A stretch of 64,000 nucleotides of DNA, taken from assembly GCF_000382185.1 (NCBI RefSeq), contig NZ_KB907784.1, positions 3,814,597-3,878,596 on the forward strand. The letters run 5' to 3'. The position numbers and the translations under genes were made by a program. This document shows positions 16,996-25,836 of this stretch, in pieces; position 1 is the stretch's first letter, and each line of letters opens with the position of its first letter. Source of the stretch: Bordetella sp. FB-8. GTDB taxonomy: Bacteria; Pseudomonadota; Gammaproteobacteria; Burkholderiales; Burkholderiaceae_B. A model generated the notes under the pieces. The model was not told the DNA's origin. It was given only the letters and a program-made list of their open reading frames with translations, and did not search any database.

Positions 16996-19287
16996 ATGGC
17001 CGAACATCACCATCACGCCCAGCGTCAGGCATCCCCCGAAACCTGCAAAGAAGACCTCTGCTGCGCCTCTGAATCTCATGATCATGGACATAGTCATGAT
17101 CACGCGCATGAAGAGCATGCCCACCACCATGATGCCTGCTGCACATCAGCCGAGCCTGTGGCTTTCCAGCCCAGGATGGCAGCGGCCGTCGCCGGTGGCT
17201 TCAAGACCCCTATCCGCATCATGCAGATGGACTGCCCTACCGAAGAACGGTTGATCCGTGACAAGCTCGCGGGTCTGTCGTCGGTCAAGGAACTGGATTT
17301 CAACTTGATGCAACGCGTGCTGACGGTGGTGCACTCGCCCGATGGGCTCTCTCCGGTTCTGGATGCCATTCGTTCTCTGGGCTACACGCCTGAGCTGCCC
17401 GAGGCAGACGGCACGCTGGCCCAGACCCGGGAGATCCGCAAACCCTGGTGGCCACTGGCCTTGGCTGGCCTGGCCGCGGTGCTGGCCGAAGTTGCCGGTT
17501 GGGTGGGCCTGCATCCCGCGGTTCCTGCCGTACTGGCCGTGCTGGCGGTGGCGGGCAGCGGCCTGACCACTTACAAGAAAGGCTGGGTGGCGCTGCGCAA
17601 CCTGAACCTCAACATCAATGCGTTGATGAGCATCGCCGTGACCGGCGCGCTCATTCTGGGCCAGTGGCCGGAAGCCGCCATGGTGATGGTGCTGTTCGCC
17701 GTGGCGGAGCTGATCGAGGCTCGCTCCCTGGATCGCGCCCGCAACGCTATTTCGGGCTTGATGCAGCTGGCGCCGGAAACCGCCACGGTGCGCCAGGCCG
17801 ACGGTTCGTGGTTGGCCGTAGAAACCCGGCAGGTTGCGGTAGGCAGTCAGGTGCGCGTGATGCCCGGCGAGCGCATCAGTCTGGACGGCGAAGTGATCAG
17901 TGGCCGCTCGGCCGTCGACCAGTCGCCCATTACCGGCGAGAGCCTGCCGGTGGATAAGACCAAGGGCGATATGGTGTACGCCGGCACCATCAATGCCTCG
18001 GGTTCGTTCGAATACCGAGTCACTGCCGCGGCCAATCAGACCACGCTGGCGCGCATCATCCACGCAGTCGAAGAAGCCCAGGGCGCCAAGGCGCCGATGC
18101 AGCGCTTCGTCGACAAGTTTGCCCGCCTCTACACACCCGCCGTCTTCGCCCTCGCACTGCTCGTGGCTGTCGTGCCGCCGCTGCTTCTGGGCGGGAATTG
18201 GTTCGATTGGGTCTACAAGGCGCTGGTGATGCTGGTCATCGCCTGCCCTTGCGCGTTGGTGATCTCGACGCCGGTGTCCATCGTCAGTGGGCTGGCCGCG
18301 GCCGCCCGCCAAGGTATCCTGGTCAAGGGAGGCGTCTACCTGGAGGAAGGCCGCAAGCTGGCCTGGCTGGCGCTGGACAAGACCGGCACCCTTACCCACG
18401 GCAAGCCCGTGCAGACGGCCTTCGGCGCTTTGAACGGCGGCGACGCCGAACGCCTGCGCCGCATTGCCGCCAGTCTTGCGGCGCGCTCGGACCATCCGGT
18501 ATCGAAGGCTGTTGCCCACGCGGCGCAGGCCGATGGCATTCCTCTGGAGAGCGTGGACGCATTCGAAGCTTTGCCCGGCCGAGGCACGCAAGGCATCATC
18601 GGCGGTACGGCGTATGCGTTGGGCAACCATCGGCTGGCCCATGAGCGCGGCGTGTGTACCCCCGAACTGGAAGCGCGTCTCGATGCGCTGGAACGGCAAG
18701 GCCAGACCGTCGTGGTGCTGCTGGACGCGGGTCAGGCTTTGGCGTTGTTCGCCGTAGCCGACACAGTCAAGGACAGCAGCCAGGCGGCGATCGCGGACCT
18801 GCACCAATTGGGCGTGCGCACCCTGATGCTGACGGGTGACAACTCTCATGCTGCCCAAGCCATCGCGGCGCAGGTCGGCATCGATGAGGCGCGCGGCAAT
18901 CAACTGCCGGATGACAAGTTCCAGGCAGTTTCCGAGCTCGGCGCGCAAGGTCTGGTGGGTATGGTGGGGGACGGTATCAACGACGCCCCCGCGCTGGCCC
19001 GCGCGGATATCGGCTTTGCCATGGGCGCGATGGGTACAGGCACTGCCATCGAGACGGCCGATGTGGCTCTGATGGATGACGATCTGCGCAAGATCCCGGC
19101 CTTCGTGCGGCTCTCCAGAGCAACCCATGCCGTGCTGGTGGAGAACATCGTCTTGGCGCTGGGGATCAAGGCGATGTTCCTGGTGCTCACCATAATGGGC
19201 CTGGGCACGATGTGGATGGCGGTCTTTGCCGATGTCGGGGCCAGCTTGCTGGTGGTCGGAAACGGCTTGCGGCTATTGCATCGCTAA
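16996..19287 (+). CDS. cadA: Heavy-metal P1B-type ATPase (Cd/Zn/Pb exporter)
   Basis: A 763-residue ATPase. The N terminus is strikingly His/Cys rich (residues 3-50, including HHHH and CCAS), followed by a metal-binding domain with MDCPTEE near 77. Then the membrane domain with the CPC motif in VIACPCALVIS, the phosphorylation site DKTGTLT, the TGES-type actuator loop, and the hinge GDGINDAPALA. The CPC plus MDCPTEE combination fits Cd/Pb/Zn export. It is controlled by the adjacent divergent CadR. A long open frame on the opposite strand is a composition shadow. Confidence 0.95.
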   Translation: MAEHHHHAQRQASPETCKEDLCCASESHDHGHSHDHAHEEHAHHHDACCTSAEPVAFQPRMAAAVAGGFKTPIRIMQMDCPTEERLIRDKLAGLSSVKELDFNLMQRVLTVVHSPDGLSPVLDAIRSLGYTPELPEADGTLAQTREIRKPWWPLALAGLAAVLAEVAGWVGLHPAVPAVLAVLAVAGSGLTTYKKGWVALRNLNLNINALMSIAVTGALILGQWPEAAMVMVLFAVAELIEARSLDRARNAISGLMQLAPETATVRQADGSWLAVETRQVAVGSQVRVMPGERISLDGEVISGRSAVDQSPITGESLPVDKTKGDMVYAGTINASGSFEYRVTAAANQTTLARIIHAVEEAQGAKAPMQRFVDKFARLYTPAVFALALLVAVVPPLLLGGNWFDWVYKALVMLVIACPCALVISTPVSIVSGLAAAARQGILVKGGVYLEEGRKLAWLALDKTGTLTHGKPVQTAFGALNGGDAERLRRIAASLAARSDHPVSKAVAHAAQADGIPLESVDAFEALPGRGTQGIIGGTAYALGNHRLAHERGVCTPELEARLDALERQGQTVVVLLDAGQALALFAVADTVKDSSQAAIADLHQLGVRTLMLTGDNSHAAQAIAAQVGIDEARGNQLPDDKFQAVSELGAQGLVGMVGDGINDAPALARADIGFAMGAMGTGTAIETADVALMDDDLRKIPAFVRLSRATHAVLVENIVLALGIKAMFLVLTIMGLGTMWMAVFADVGASLLVVGNGLRLLHR

Positions 19288-19335
19288 GGGATAAGTTTAT
19301 TGGGATAGTTATTGTTGAATGCGCAGATAGATCGG

Positions 19336-19412
19336 TCGCGGTGGGGACAGAGGTTACCCTCTGCCCCCGCACAGATCCGTACGTGCGGAATTACCGCATA
19401 CGGCTCTTACCT
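19336..19412 (-). other. Group II intron 3'-end relic (domains V and VI)
   Basis: Read on the minus strand, 19374-19405 folds into a 34-nt-type hairpin beginning GAGCCGTATGCGG and containing an AGC triad and a two-base bulge, the hallmark of catalytic domain V. It is followed by a GGGGGCAGAGG hairpin (complement of 19342-19368) in the place of domain VI. No reverse transcriptase or other intron domains are present, so this is a fragment. The recognition is by pattern only. Confidence 0.6.
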
Positions 19413-19620
19413 CAGGTGATGACGCGGAATCTCTCTTCAGGATATGGGTGTGCTAAACGACATTGGGGTAAAAATCGACATACAAGAAGAGAAAACCTTG
19501 TCCAAGGGGAACGGTGACGCTGACTGCGGCATAGCTAAGCATGCCGCCACACGCGCCTGACTTCATCACTCAGGAACTAGCGTTGTACAAGCGCTGGCCG
19601 CGTGCAGCAATGCGTTGATG
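19413..19620. other. Gap without recognised gene
   Basis: Between the intron relic and the exported methyltransferase. I see no ORF with a good start and no clear signal. It may hold remnants of the intron's target or of an insertion junction. Confidence 0.3.
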
Positions 19621-20475
19621 TCAGTCCTTCGGTTTGACAAAACGTAATGTCATGTTATCGCTTTCGCCGATCTCAAGATATTTTTCGCGATCCTGATCAC
19701 CAAGCTTAAGCGTCGGCGGCAAATACCAGATGGGGTAACGGCCATTGTCCTTCGGATTTGCATTGATTTCGGATGTACCAGCAAGCCTGAAACCCGCCTG
19801 TTCCGCCTCGCGGATTGCATAGCTCTGCGGTACACGTCCCTTCACAGCGGCGTCAGCCACGCTTTCGCCGTTCTTGGCACGTTGCGCGACGATACCCAGC
19901 ACACCGCCTGGCTTCAGGGCCTGATAAGCGGATCGGAAAAAGCGTTGCATAACCGCATTGGTTGTTTCGTTATGCACATTGAAATAGACGAAGTCGTGCA
20001 GATTCAGGAATGTCACGACCATATCGGCATAGTCCTCTCCACCGAGCGGCATGTAACCCGGCGGCTCGAAAGGTGTCATGGTGACCCGCCCATACACGTC
20101 CGGATCATCCGAAAGCTTTTTCTCGTATCTATCCGCCATCCGCCGGAAAAAAACACTGGGACTCGTCGTTGGTGGGGTGGCCTCCACAAGGTGCCCGTGC
20201 GCGCGAAGAAGGGGAGCCAGTATTTCCGTATACCAACCAGCGCCCGGCAGTACCTCGATTACGGTCATATCAGGCCGAATGCCGAAAAAATCTAACGTTT
20301 CGAGCGGATGGCGGTATTTGTCTCGCAATTTGAAAGAAGCGGTGCGCTGCGGCCCAGCGATGGCGGCTCTTATAACGGAGTCGACAGTTGGCGTTGTTTC
20401 CGCGAACGCGCGAAGCGGTACTGTTGCGACCAACGTTGTCAGTATCCACGCAAATCCAAGCTTGACGTTCGACAT
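19621..20475 (-). CDS. Exported SAM-dependent methyltransferase-like protein
   Basis: A 284-residue protein with a signal peptide (1-25, ending AFA) followed by a class I methyltransferase fold: VIEVLPGAGWYTEILAPLL (about 73-91) replaces the usual GxGxG, and ALKPGGVLGIVAQR (about 192-205) follows motif IV. Similar predicted periplasmic methyltransferases occur in proteobacteria, but SAM availability outside the cytosol is a puzzle and the substrate is unknown. Codon use is less GC-rich than its right-hand neighbours. Confidence 0.7.
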   Translation of the reverse strand: MSNVKLGFAWILTTLVATVPLRAFAETTPTVDSVIRAAIAGPQRTASFKLRDKYRHPLETLDFFGIRPDMTVIEVLPGAGWYTEILAPLLRAHGHLVEATPPTTSPSVFFRRMADRYEKKLSDDPDVYGRVTMTPFEPPGYMPLGGEDYADMVVTFLNLHDFVYFNVHNETTNAVMQRFFRSAYQALKPGGVLGIVAQRAKNGESVADAAVKGRVPQSYAIREAEQAGFRLAGTSEINANPKDNGRYPIWYLPPTLKLGDQDREKYLEIGESDNMTLRFVKPKD

Positions 20476-21316
20476 TCATCCTCCTGTTTGACGTACATCC
20501 TCTATAGAACTCGGGGCGTATCCAGTCATCGATTGTTCTTGGTGAAAGCCCCCTAATCAACACGATTCTGACTCGTCCCGACGCGTCGGAAAATACCGAA
20601 ACAGATATGACATTCGGCCCGAGAAAGCTCGTCAGTCGATCAAGTTCTGTTGCCTAGTCGGTTCCGAAGCGAACGGATAGGAGAAACCGTGTTTATTCGA
20701 AACATCCGGCATCTGTGCCAGTGATTTCACCACGTCCAATCCGATGATAGCCAAACCTATCCTGTGAAACCGACGATGAGCGTCCTGAAAAATCGGCATT
20801 CCCATGCCGAATGGAATGCACCAGTTTTCTCACAGGTGCACGACAACATCGCACCCGTTCAACCCTTTCATTGCGACTGCCCATCCGTACGAATCGGGCA
20901 TCGGCAGACTGTCCGGCATCTGCGCGATCCCTTTATTCCGCATCGCGTTCAAGCCATCGATGTCAATTTCAAGATAGAGTGAACCCCGCACGGCAGACAA
21001 CCCCGCCAGTAGAACGCGCAAATAAGGCCTGCTCCGTACTCGTTCGCACCATAGTCCAAACAAGCCACTATTCGGCACGGAGATCACACTGATGCAATTG
21101 CGGCATTGCGCAAGCATCCGTGATTCGAATCAGGAGCCGCCATGATGATTCTCACCCTCATGGCTGCATGGGCGCCCTCAATCCTCAGTAAATCTACGGC
21201 CCGACTGTGCACGACGCAACTGACGGAATTGTAGGACGCTTCCCTTCGCATTGCAGCCATTCCGCATAGGAGGTCCATCGCTTGTGTCGTCAAGAGGATA
21301 TCAACACCCTCGCCGC
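20476..21316. other. 841-bp gap without convincing gene
   Basis: Short frames on both strands lack ribosome sites and recognisable sequence. The region is less GC-rich than its surroundings and lies between two minus-strand genes with different composition, so it may be a junction of two acquired segments. No repeat or insertion-sequence end is apparent. Confidence 0.4.
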
Positions 21317-22495
21317 TCAGCGCATATTACCGGTATGGCCCAGTGAGTACCGACCGGGTTGCGGCCAAACCGTCAGGCCGTGCGGCTCCATGTCGACGGG
21401 GATCGATTTGACAACGCCCGTAGTCGTGTCGATCGAGTAGACCACATCGTCGAATCGACCCGATAACCACAGCGTCCTACCGTCCACGCTGACGTTGCCC
21501 ATGTCGAAGCTGCCCCCGCCCGGAATGGGCCAGTTCGCGACGACCTTACGCGTCGCGAAATCAACTACCGAAATACTCCCCTTACCATGGTGCGGTCCAT
21601 GGACCAGATTCGAACCCCGGTTCGCGACATAGAGCTTCGTGCCGTCACGGCTCGGATACAGGCCGTGCGTGCCCACTCCAGTCTTAATAAAACCAATCTT
21701 GGTGAAAGTGTTGCCGTCGACCAGATGGACCCCATCGGCAATCATGTCTGCAACATAGAACAGCTTGCCGTCGGGCGAAATACGAATATCCTGCGGCATG
21801 CCATGTTTGTCGAGCGTCAGGTACCCGAGCACCTTGTAGTTCGTCATATCGACCTTGACGAGTTTGCCGCCGAACTCGCAGGTGAAGATCGCGTACTTGC
21901 CGTCAATCGAGAAATCGGCATGGTTGATGCCCTTGCACTCTGGCGCGTTCACGCTGAACTTGAGCGCCATCGTGTGCGGGTCGCGGAAATCGAGTCGCTC
22001 GTGTGCCTCAGCGACGACGATCGCGTATTTGCCATCCGGCGTGAAGTACATGTTGTACGGGTCGTCGACCATGACCGCTTTACCCGGCTTGCCGGTCTTC
22101 GGATCAATCGGCGTCAGGCTTCCGTCTGTTCGGCCTTCGGCATTGTTCGTGACCCACAGCGTCTTTAGATCCCACGACGGCACAATATGCTGCGGACTGC
22201 GACCGACCGGGAACTTGTCGACGACCTTGTCCGTCGCGGGATCGATCACGTCGACATCGTCCGAGCGCAGATTCGGTACGTAGACGCGCGTCAGCGCGCC
22301 GGCTACCGCCGGGCTCAGGTGGCTGGCCCCCGCCTCGCTGTAGAGGTTCGCGGGGTTTGTCACCGACGGCATCCCGGGAATCGTCGTGACAGAGGCCGCC
22401 GACGCAGCTCCGGCGAACCATGCGGCAACAAGCGCAATGGCGACCGATACACGAGTCGATCTGCGGAGGAAATGAATCGGCATAACAGATTTCAT
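21317..22495 (-). CDS. Secreted YVTN/YncE-type beta-propeller protein
   Basis: A 392-residue exported protein: signal peptide about 1-33 (ending ASA), then seven-bladed propeller repeats with the YVTN-type signature, e.g. RVYVPNLRSDDVDVIDPAT, TLWVTNNAEG, KLFYVADMIADGVHLVD and KLYVANRGSNLV. The family includes YncE and quinoprotein-associated propellers; no quinone or metal ligands are evident. The frame is open upstream to 22873 but that part shadows the creatininase gene; ATG 22495 starts the signal peptide. It is 47 bp downstream of the creatininase gene and co-transcribed. Confidence 0.8.
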   Translation of the reverse strand: MKSVMPIHFLRRSTRVSVAIALVAAWFAGAASAASVTTIPGMPSVTNPANLYSEAGASHLSPAVAGALTRVYVPNLRSDDVDVIDPATDKVVDKFPVGRSPQHIVPSWDLKTLWVTNNAEGRTDGSLTPIDPKTGKPGKAVMVDDPYNMYFTPDGKYAIVVAEAHERLDFRDPHTMALKFSVNAPECKGINHADFSIDGKYAIFTCEFGGKLVKVDMTNYKVLGYLTLDKHGMPQDIRISPDGKLFYVADMIADGVHLVDGNTFTKIGFIKTGVGTHGLYPSRDGTKLYVANRGSNLVHGPHHGKGSISVVDFATRKVVANWPIPGGGSFDMGNVSVDGRTLWLSGRFDDVVYSIDTTTGVVKSIPVDMEPHGLTVWPQPGRYSLGHTGNMR

Positions 22496-22542
22496 GATCG
22501 AATGAAGAAATAGCAAGAGGAGGCGGGAGAAAGTCTGGCCGG

Positions 22543-23361
22543 TCACTGATGCGCAGTCGTCTCCTTCCTGATTGCATCGATCGTCTTCGACACGATCGCA
22601 TCGACTCCGAGCTGGCCGATCGCGGCGCTCGAGCGGCGGGGGTCGCCGCCGTAGACGCCATCGGCCGGCCCAGGCTTCGGCGCCTTGCGCAGCGCGTCGA
22701 GCCGCACCATCTGCGGCGCGACAGCCAGAAGCAGCGATGTATCGGCGAGGCCAGCATGCGTTCCGATCTCGCCATCGGGATAACCGCGCTGGCGCAGGAT
22801 CTGTGCATAGCCCGACGAACTTGCTCCGTAATACTCGGGCGGCACGAAAGCGCGAGCGCCCGATCCCGCCCATGATTTGTTCAATTGCTCGGCGACACGC
22901 CGCAGATCGTTCTGGTAGCCGCCATGGTCGCCGAGAAAGACGACGTGCGTGAAGCCATGAATCTTAAAGCTGCTCGCGGCGGATTCGAGCGTCTTCTCGA
23001 AGACGTCGTCGGGCACGGTGATTGTGCCGGGAAAGCGCATGTGCGAAGTGGGCGGTGCATAGCTACCCTCTGGCACGTAGGCGACCACCGGCGCGACAAG
23101 CGCGTTGCCGAGCCCCTCGGCAATGCGCTCCGAAAGTACGCGCACACGCTCGTTGTGCTTGCCAAGTGCGACGTAAGGTCCACTCTGCTCGGTTCCTCCG
23201 ATCGGGATGAGGATCGTCGTCGTGCCCGCATGAACTGCATCGCGCAGTTCTGTCCAGGTGAGGTTCTCGATTCTCACCGTCTTCGGCACCTGGCCAAACG
23301 CGGCATGGGCAGCGACCAGCAGGACAGCGGACGCGAATATTTTCCGAAAAATAAGAGGCAT
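22543..23361 (-). CDS. Exported creatininase-family amidohydrolase
   Basis: A 272-residue protein with a signal peptide (1-23, ending AFG) and a creatininase fold: LIPIGGTEQSGPYVALGKHNER (the metal-binding Glu and His), VVAYVPEGSY, and FLGDHGGYQNDL (the metal-site Asp-His). The family hydrolyses small amides and also includes MftE and ArfB-type enzymes; members with signal peptides are less common. Chosen start 23361 gives a good signal peptide; a longer frame to 23520 is not supported. Substrate unknown. It pairs with the propeller gene downstream. Confidence 0.8.
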   Translation of the reverse strand: MPLIFRKIFASAVLLVAAHAAFGQVPKTVRIENLTWTELRDAVHAGTTTILIPIGGTEQSGPYVALGKHNERVRVLSERIAEGLGNALVAPVVAYVPEGSYAPPTSHMRFPGTITVPDDVFEKTLESAASSFKIHGFTHVVFLGDHGGYQNDLRRVAEQLNKSWAGSGARAFVPPEYYGASSSGYAQILRQRGYPDGEIGTHAGLADTSLLLAVAPQMVRLDALRKAPKPGPADGVYGGDPRRSSAAIGQLGVDAIVSKTIDAIRKETTAHQ

Positions 23362-23473
23362 TATGTAGGCGAAAGAAGCGCGAAGCGAAAATATGGCGCA
23401 GAAGTTTACATGGCTTCGAAGGTCAGAAGTCATTGCTTCGGAAGAAAAGTCGACACGGATTTGGGGGGGATCC

Positions 23474-23545
23474 GCAAATTCTTGTGGATGAAACTCTTCG
23501 GCGGCCCGCCGTCCGCACACGCGAAGATCACAAATTCTTGTGGGT
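23474..23545. promoter_or_regulatory. Two copies of a palindromic 14-bp motif
   Basis: AAATTCTTGTGG occurs at about 23476-23487 and again at 23532-23543, 56 bp apart. The second copy is the palindrome CACAA-4-TTGTG. They lie between divergently transcribed creatininase (minus) and response regulator (plus) genes, and so could be operators for either. Confidence 0.4.
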
Positions 23546-23725
23546 CACCCCGCGCAAACAGCCCGGCCTACTGCCGCACAGAACGAAGGTCGCGTGGGGT
23601 ATCCTTGGCGCCGAAGGATGAGCGCCGTCTACCATCGTTGTAGCGGTCCGGCCACACGGTCGTTCCAAGTAACGAAACACGGGAATGCCCCTTGACAGGG
23701 CAGAACCCCTCACTAACGATTCCCC

Positions 23726-24427
23726 ATGAAGTTGCTCGTCATCGAGGACAACCACGCATTGGTGGCCAACCTGTTCGCCTACTTCGAGGCGCGTGGCCAC
23801 GTCCTGGACGCCGCGCCCGACGGCGTCACCGGCCTGCGCCTTGCCGCGGCTAACCACTATGACGCAATCGTCCTCGACTGGACGCTGCCCCGCATGGACG
23901 GTGTGCGCCTCCTGCAGGCGCTGCGCCAAAGCGTGCGCAAGGACGTTCCCGTGCTCATGCTCACCGCCAAGGGGGAAACCGCCGACAAGATCGAGGCGCT
24001 GCGCACCGGCGCCGACGACTACCTGGTCAAGCCATTCGATCTCGCCGAGCTGGAAGCACGACTGCTGGCGCAGGTCCGTCGCGCCCGTGGCGAGGTGACA
24101 GACGCCCGGCTGCAGGTCTGCGATCTGGTGCTTGACCTGAGCACGGCCGAGATTTCGCGGGGCGGACAGTCGATCGCCCTGCAGCCGGCCACGCGCCGCC
24201 TGCTGGAGGTGCTGATGCGGGCATCGCCGGCGCTGGTGCCGCGGGAGCGTCTGGAGGAAATGCTCTGGGGCGACGATCTCCCCGACCGCGACCTGCTGCG
24301 CTCGCAGATGCATGTGCTGCGGCGGGCGATCGACGTGCCTTTCGCGCTCAAGCTGCTGCACACCGTGCCGCGGGCTGGCTACCGCCTTGCCGCGGCCACT
24401 GATGACGACGACCATGAAGACGACTAG
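23726..24427 (+). CDS. OmpR-family response regulator
   Basis: A 233-residue regulator: receiver domain 1-115 with acidic pair ED (7-8), phosphoacceptor Asp51 in VLDWTLP and Lys in LVKPFDL; winged-helix DNA-binding domain about 125-225 (RSQMHVLRRAIDVPF, HTVPRAGYRL). It overlaps the kinase gene by 14 bp and precedes an RND efflux operon in the same direction, so it most likely controls that operon. Very GC-rich, like the efflux genes. Confidence 0.9.
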   Translation: MKLLVIEDNHALVANLFAYFEARGHVLDAAPDGVTGLRLAAANHYDAIVLDWTLPRMDGVRLLQALRQSVRKDVPVLMLTAKGETADKIEALRTGADDYLVKPFDLAELEARLLAQVRRARGEVTDARLQVCDLVLDLSTAEISRGGQSIALQPATRRLLEVLMRASPALVPRERLEEMLWGDDLPDRDLLRSQMHVLRRAIDVPFALKLLHTVPRAGYRLAAATDDDDHEDD

Positions 24428-25742
24428 CCTGCGCGTGCGCATTACCGCCGGGCTGCTGCTGTACGCGGCGGTCCTGAGCGCGGCTCTGATTGCGGTGGGC
24501 GCATTTCTGAACGACCGTCATGAACGCCTGGTATGGATGAGCCTGCTTGGCGACGTGATGGTGCGCGACCTGAGGGCTGCACACATCCCAGCCGGCGAGA
24601 TCAATCCGCCCAAGGTGCGCCTGATCGATCTCGACTCGCCCGCCGCGGCGAGCCTTCCTTCCGAGGTGCGCCGTCTAGGGCCGGGTCTGTACGACGACAT
24701 CGACCCCGAGGACCTTCCCTACGCGGTACTGGTGCAGGACGTGCAGGGTCACCGCATGGCCGCGCTGATCGACATCTCCGCCCAGCGCGCCCAGGAGCGC
24801 CGCCTGGCTGACCTGCTCGACGCCGTTGTCGCCGTCGGACTGGGCCTGCTGATGGCCGCTACCTGGTGGCTCGCCGGCCGGCTGCTGCGCCCGGTTTCGC
24901 GTCTGGTTGACTCTGTACACGCTCTCGACCCGTCGCGCCGCGAGCAGCGTCTCGTGCCGGGGTACCGGCTGCAGGAGATCCAGGTTCTCGAGACGGCGTT
25001 CAATGGATATCTCCAGCGCCTGGATGGCTTCGTGCTTCGCGAGCGCGAGTTCATCGACACCGCGAGCCACGAACTGCGCACCCCGATCTCGGTAATCGCA
25101 GGCGCCGCACAGGTGCTGGAGGCCGAGCCGCTTGCTGCCGACGGCCGGCGGGCGCTGCAGCGCATTCGCCTGACGACTGAGGCCATGCAGGACACGCTGG
25201 CTGCCCTGCTGCACCTCGCCAAGGAGCCGTCGCCGCCCGCCGCGCTGGCGCCCCTGGCGCTGGAGGGATGGCTGCCCGACCTGATCGCCGACTATCTTCC
25301 GCTGATCGAGGGCAGGCCGCTGACCCTGGAGGTCGGCCCCATCGAGCCGGCTGCTGTGCGTGTCGTGCCAGCGATCGCCGCGATGATCTTCGGCAACCTG
25401 CTGCGCAACTCCATCGAGCACACCCAGGCGGGCCATCTGGAGGTCGCGCTGCGCGGCGGCGTGTTCTCGATCGACAGCCGCGGCGAGCCGCTGGACGCCG
25501 CCGCCGTGGCCCGCCTGTACCGCTCGCTCGCGCTGGCCGAGGCCGGCCGCGCCCACGGCGCCGGCCTCGGCCTGTACCTGGTGCAGCAGTTGTGCGAGCG
25601 GCTGGGCTGGGCCCTCACGTATGCCCACAGCGAAGCCGGTGAACTGCAGGTGCGTCTGGATCTGCATCTCCGCAACGACGGCGGAGCTGAGCGTCCCCAG
25701 GGCCGGGCCGAGCCCGGCCTGCCCTCCCTGGGGGTCAAATAG
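24414..25742 (+). CDS. Sensor histidine kinase for the efflux operon
   Basis: A 442-residue inner-membrane kinase: first membrane helix about 7-28, periplasmic loop about 30-135, second helix about 137-158, HAMP-like linker, H-box [12 protein letters not shown] (about 218-229), N-box FGNLLRNSIEH (about 324-334) and G-box GAGLGLYLV. The histidine and asparagine are intact. An alternative ATG is 12 bp upstream (24402); neither has a strong ribosome site because of the overlap with the regulator gene. The signal is probably a metal, given the efflux genes downstream. Confidence 0.88.
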   Translation: MKTTSLRVRITAGLLLYAAVLSAALIAVGAFLNDRHERLVWMSLLGDVMVRDLRAAHIPAGEINPPKVRLIDLDSPAAASLPSEVRRLGPGLYDDIDPEDLPYAVLVQDVQGHRMAALIDISAQRAQERRLADLLDAVVAVGLGLLMAATWWLAGRLLRPVSRLVDSVHALDPSRREQRLVPGYRLQEIQVLETAFNGYLQRLDGFVLREREFIDTASHELRTPISVIAGAAQVLEAEPLAADGRRALQRIRLTTEAMQDTLAALLHLAKEPSPPAALAPLALEGWLPDLIADYLPLIEGRPLTLEVGPIEPAAVRVVPAIAAMIFGNLLRNSIEHTQAGHLEVALRGGVFSIDSRGEPLDAAAVARLYRSLALAEAGRAHGAGLGLYLVQQLCERLGWALTYAHSEAGELQVRLDLHLRNDGGAERPQGRAEPGLPSLGVK

Positions 25743-25774
25743 CCTTGGGGCGACCCAGCGGCTATTTGAGAGCC

Positions 25775-25791
25775 GACGACAAATTGACGAC
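25775..25791 (+). promoter_or_regulatory. Direct repeat GACGAC-5-GACGAC upstream of the efflux operon
   Basis: Two GACGAC hexamers with an 11-bp period lie about 45-60 bp before the TolC-type gene, the spacing usual for OmpR-family regulator sites. A TAATATGAGG stretch follows that could hold a -10. Confidence 0.4.
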
Positions 25792-25836
25792 ACCCGCGTT
25801 CCTAATATGAGGTTTTCCCCTTAATGACGCAACGCG

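Noticed and set aside
17146..19128. 660-codon open frame on the minus strand opposite cadA
   Set aside because: It mirrors the high third-position GC of cadA, has no recognisable product or ribosome site, and the cadA protein is fully conserved in the other direction.
20693..21117. Small minus-strand frames in the gap before the propeller gene
   Set aside because: No start signals, no recognisable product, and cysteine/arginine-rich random-looking translation.
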